From Bacteroidales bacterium UBA2295 (GTDB lineage Bacteria > Bacteroidota > Bacteroidia > Bacteroidales > Tenuifilaceae), in contig DDWD01000182.1 in assembly GCA_002345825.1 (NCBI GenBank), positions 1 through 9,396 on the forward strand: a stretch of 9,396 nt of DNA. Reading direction: 5' to 3'. The translations under genes were made by a program, and so were the position numbers. The notes under the pieces are model-generated. The model saw only the letters and a list, made by a program, of their open reading frames with translations. It had not been told where the DNA came from and made no database searches. Position 1 is the stretch's first letter; every line of letters starts with the position of its first letter. This document shows, piece by piece, positions 7,235 to 9,396 of the stretch.

Positions 7235-7849
7235 TTATAGTAGTAATACGCTTTCCATCCCGCAATTACAAATCAAATCGATAGCTGAAAGATTTGGTGT
7301 AAATCCGTACCGGTTACCAAATACTTGATAGTACTTTTCAAATTGTAAATCATCATCAGTTACCTGACCCTTATTCTTTGGACTGAAAGTATTGCGATAG
7401 TCAATCAGGCTAGCGGGGGACTTTTCATAGGCGTTGGTTTCTGCCAACCTGATATCTAGTTCAAGTAAATCGATTACTGTACAAATTATTGATTTGTTGA
7501 AATCCCAAAGAAATCCCCACTCCTTTTGGTAATATGGAGCAAAATAATCGGAAACTAGTTCAAAGTAAGCCGACGATCTGTATGCCGATTCGATAGCACG
7601 CCAATGCTCTTTTCGCCATTTCGAATTATTATCAATTCTAATATCTTTTATAAGAGTGTGGTTACCATTGGGTTTTATTACAGGAATGGTTAGGGCTAAC
7701 ACTCCATTTGCAGAGAGAATCTCACACCTATTTCTATAGGTCTGCTTTATATAGGTTTCATTTGCCTCTAGAATAATGTATTTATTGTTTTTGGCAATTT
7801 TTAAAAAACCTACTGGAGGAAAATATGCAGTGCTAAATAATACGCTCAT
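7235..7849 (-). CDS. WbqC-family protein
   Basis: Soluble protein of 204 residues matching the WbqC-like family, members of which occur in polysaccharide or O-antigen clusters and as stand-alone genes in Bacteroidota; no reaction is firmly established. Visible hallmarks are an N-terminal strand ending in YFPP (9-12), NRC at 40-42, and the central HWRAIESAYRSSAYFELVSDY at 82-102. The C-terminal signature is LSAIDLICNCGMES at 187-200; family members usually have a Gly-Pro where Gly-Met stands here. There is no signal peptide or membrane segment. The start is 2 bases after the MFS stop codon (ATGTAGATATG), so translation is probably coupled to the exporter. The family call is confident; a role in glycan or lipid-carrier metabolism is only inferred from family context. 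Confidence 0.85.
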   Translation of the reverse strand: MSVLFSTAYFPPVGFLKIAKNNKYIILEANETYIKQTYRNRCEILSANGVLALTIPVIKPNGNHTLIKDIRIDNNSKWRKEHWRAIESAYRSSAYFELVSDYFAPYYQKEWGFLWDFNKSIICTVIDLLELDIRLAETNAYEKSPASLIDYRNTFSPKNKGQVTDDDLQFEKYYQVFGNRYGFTPNLSAIDLICNCGMESVLLL

Positions 7850-7851
7850 AT

Positions 7852-9039
7852 CTACATAAATTTTTCTCGCTCATTCATCGAGCCATTGTAATGCCTAATT
7901 GTACTAAAAGCAAAAAGATTTAGGGCAACAAGATTTATTACCGATGAAACAAGAAAGGTGCTACTAAATCCAAGCCATTGCGAAAGCATACCTGTACCAA
8001 TCATACCAAGGCCGATGCCCAGATCGAAAGCAGTGAAGAACGAAGCGTTAGCAGCACCGCGACGATTGTGTGGTGTAATGTTATTTATCATGGTATGAAA
8101 TGTAGGCATAATAACTCCGTAGCCTAAACCAAGCACGCCACCCGCCAGATGATACCCAAATGGAGTTTTGACTAGAGCTAGTATAGGAAAACCAACCACA
8201 AGTAGTATCATCCCAATGAATGACACTACTGCGGGCCCTTGCTTATCAATAATTCGCCCACTTCCTATTCGCGATAATCCTATGCCCAGAGAAAGTAGCA
8301 AGAAAAACATTCCGCTATTTTTTATTCCAATTTCACGAGTGTACAGAGCTATAAATGATAGAATCCCGCCGTAGGTGAACATCACAAGTATCATATTTAC
8401 CGAAACGGGAATTGCTGTTTTTTCAATAAGCCCCTTCAGTGTAAATGATACTATTTTGCTTGCAGTTTTATATTTTGGATATCTTACGATTAATGCAAGC
8501 AAAAATCCAATAAAGCTAATGCAAATAGTGGTTGCGAATAGCAAAACAAATCTTGATTCACCCGTAATTAAAATAGCTATCATTGGGCCTATAGCCATCC
8601 CAATAGTCATTGAGAGGCCAAAGATTCCAATTCCTTCACCTCTGCGTGACGAGGGAATTATATCAACAGCAATAGTTGAACTTGTGGTAGTTAGTGCTCC
8701 CCAGAAAATTCCGTGTGCAAAACGAATAATTAAGAACAACAGCACCCCCGATGCCAGCGGGTAGGCTATAAATGAAAGAGAAAACAGCAGGAATGCCAGC
8801 AGGTATATCCCCTTACGTCCATATACATCAATAGCCCATCCTGTAAATGGCCTGATTATTAGCGCAGCTATAGTGTAAAATGATAAGATTATGCCCACTT
8901 CACTCTTTGAAACAGCAAGCCTCTCAACTAAATATAAAGGGAGAATAGGTAGCATGAAGTAAAATGCTATGGCCATTAATAGGTTGGCCAGTGTAAGCAT
9001 AATAAAGTTCTTAGTCCAAAAAGTGGGCTTGTGCCGCAT
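7852..9039 (-). CDS. Major facilitator superfamily transporter, exporter-like
   Basis: Inner-membrane protein of 395 residues with about twelve hydrophobic helices in two halves. Motif A lies in the loop after helix 2 (G67-WAI-D71-VYGRK), and its counterpart in the second half is GRIIDKQG at 261-268. A motif C-like GMAIGPMIA (148-156) in helix 5 is typical of drug/H+ antiporters, so efflux is more likely than uptake. Paired RRG motifs (132-134 and 326-328) in equivalent loops reflect the internal duplication. The substrate is unknown. The open frame extends to an ATG at 9150, but the first 37 residues are basic and unlike an MFS N-terminus, and a good promoter box lies inside that stretch. 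I therefore choose the ATG at 9039, giving MRHKPTFWTKNFIML directly before helix 1. It is followed by the wbqC-family gene after only 2 bases. Confidence 0.92.
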   Translation of the reverse strand: MRHKPTFWTKNFIMLTLANLLMAIAFYFMLPILPLYLVERLAVSKSEVGIILSFYTIAALIIRPFTGWAIDVYGRKGIYLLAFLLFSLSFIAYPLASGVLLFLIIRFAHGIFWGALTTTSSTIAVDIIPSSRRGEGIGIFGLSMTIGMAIGPMIAILITGESRFVLLFATTICISFIGFLLALIVRYPKYKTASKIVSFTLKGLIEKTAIPVSVNMILVMFTYGGILSFIALYTREIGIKNSGMFFLLLSLGIGLSRIGSGRIIDKQGPAVVSFIGMILLVVGFPILALVKTPFGYHLAGGVLGLGYGVIMPTFHTMINNITPHNRRGAANASFFTAFDLGIGLGMIGTGMLSQWLGFSSTFLVSSVINLVALNLFAFSTIRHYNGSMNEREKFM

Positions 9040-9059
9040 AAAGCAAAGGATTTGGTTTG

Positions 9060-9067
9060 CAAAAGTA
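9060..9067 (-). promoter_or_regulatory. Promoter -7 box for the MFS/wbqC-family pair
   Basis: On the minus strand this reads TACTTTTG, a full match to the Bacteroidota -7 element TAnnTTTG, ending 20 bases before the ATG at 9039. I see no clear -33 TTTG at the usual distance. Its position predicts a short leader and supports the 9039 start over 9150. Confidence 0.55.
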
Positions 9068-9156
9068 ATAAATATACTAAACCTTACTGCTTTATGTTGT
9101 AAACCCTTTTGGAGAGATTTAACCCGTACCTTTTTTTCAAAAAACAGCACCTAATC

Positions 9157-9189
9157 ATTTACACGGCCATTTAGTATAGCCGTAAAAAT
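9157..9189. promoter_or_regulatory. Imperfect dyad overlapping the divergent promoter, possible operator
   Basis: ATTTACACGGC (9157-9167) and GCCGTAAAAAT (9179-9189) are inverted copies with two mismatches; the core ACGGC/GCCGT is perfect, with an 11-base centre. The dyad straddles the presumed -33 element of the plus-strand promoter, where a repressor could bind. Chance cannot be excluded. Confidence 0.35.
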
Positions 9190-9200
9190 TTGTATCTTTA
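9170..9200 (+). promoter_or_regulatory. Promoter for the rmuC-like gene
   Basis: TTTA at 9170-9173 and TATCTTTA at 9193-9200 are separated by exactly 19 bases. Each is one mismatch from the Bacteroidota -33 (TTTG) and -7 (TAnnTTTG) elements. The in-frame ATG at 9200 overlaps the end of the -7 box, so it would lie upstream of the transcript start. Confidence 0.5.
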
Positions 9201-9226
9201 TGGCTTACTTTTCAAAGAAAATTATC

Positions 9227-9396
9227 ATGCCCGAATTATTTGTCTCCATCATAATAGGACTATTGATTGGTGCTGTATCTACAGCACTTATTGCTAAACT
9301 AATAGTGAAAAAAGGAACCCCAGCCGAAGCTGCAACTGAAATAAAACAACAACTAATTGTGGCCGATAGTAACCTTAAGGTGGCTAATGATAGGTT
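9227..9396 (+). CDS. rmuC: Probable RmuC-family protein, N-terminal part only
   Basis: The gene runs off the right edge; 56 codons are visible. Residues 1-27 form one membrane helix (MPELFVSIIIGLLIGAVSTA and following), then KKG and a Glu/Gln/Lys/Ala-rich stretch (30-56) that looks like the beginning of a coiled coil. A short N-terminal anchor followed by a long coiled coil is the usual start of RmuC, a protein tied to limiting DNA inversions and recombination. The nuclease-like domain that would prove this is outside the window, so the name rests on N-terminal architecture and remembered family resemblance. An in-frame ATG at 9200 would add nine residues but overlaps the promoter, so 9227 is preferred. 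It is transcribed away from the MFS gene. Confidence 0.55.
   Translation, partial: MPELFVSIIIGLLIGAVSTALIAKLIVKKGTPAEAATEIKQQLIVADSNLKVANDR

Noticed and set aside
8375..8764. 129-codon plus-strand frame rich in Ile
   Set aside because: It is antisense to MFS membrane helices; hydrophobic codons read backwards give this pattern.
9200..9226. Earlier in-frame ATG for the rmuC-like gene
   Set aside because: It overlaps the -7 promoter box and would precede the expected transcript start.

Overview
The window looks like chromosomal DNA of a member of the Bacteroidota, probably Bacteroidales or a close relative. The evidence is an archaeal/eukaryotic-type prolyl-tRNA synthetase, a WbqC-family protein, an OmpP1/FadL-type outer-membrane protein, abundant lipoproteins, AT-rich leaders mostly without Shine-Dalgarno sites, and promoter-like boxes matching the Bacteroidota TAnnTTTG element. 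I see no mobile element, CRISPR array, tRNA or rRNA, and nothing that clearly forms a new multi-gene system. It reads as an ordinary core region with several poorly described envelope proteins.

Layout. On the minus strand from 3896 down to 27 lies a close-packed run of three genes: proS, an unrecognised 235-residue cytosolic protein, and a lipoprotein with an M49-like zinc-peptidase signature. The gaps are 22 and 35 bases, so co-transcription is plausible. From 3995 to 7176 two envelope genes run on the plus strand. One is a lipoprotein with a Tyr/Trp/Gly-rich middle and a Ser/Gly repeat tail; the other is a FadL-like beta-barrel. A 19-bp inverted repeat with a 63-base loop separates them. 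The barrel gene ends at a hairpin (7187-7226) that it shares with the convergent wbqC-family gene.

From 9039 down to 7235, an MFS exporter gene and the wbqC-family gene are nearly abutting on the minus strand (2-base gap) and look translationally coupled. A well-matched -7 promoter box at 9060-9067 supports the shorter MFS start. Divergently, a gene whose N-terminus resembles RmuC starts at 9227 and runs off the right edge. Its promoter carries an imperfect dyad that could be an operator.

The envelope theme is strong: two lipoproteins, one beta-barrel and one inner-membrane exporter. Apart from the likely operons, no functional link between these genes can be shown from sequence alone. No gene-free stretch exceeds 300 bases; the longest are 5501-5670 and 9040-9226, both described below.
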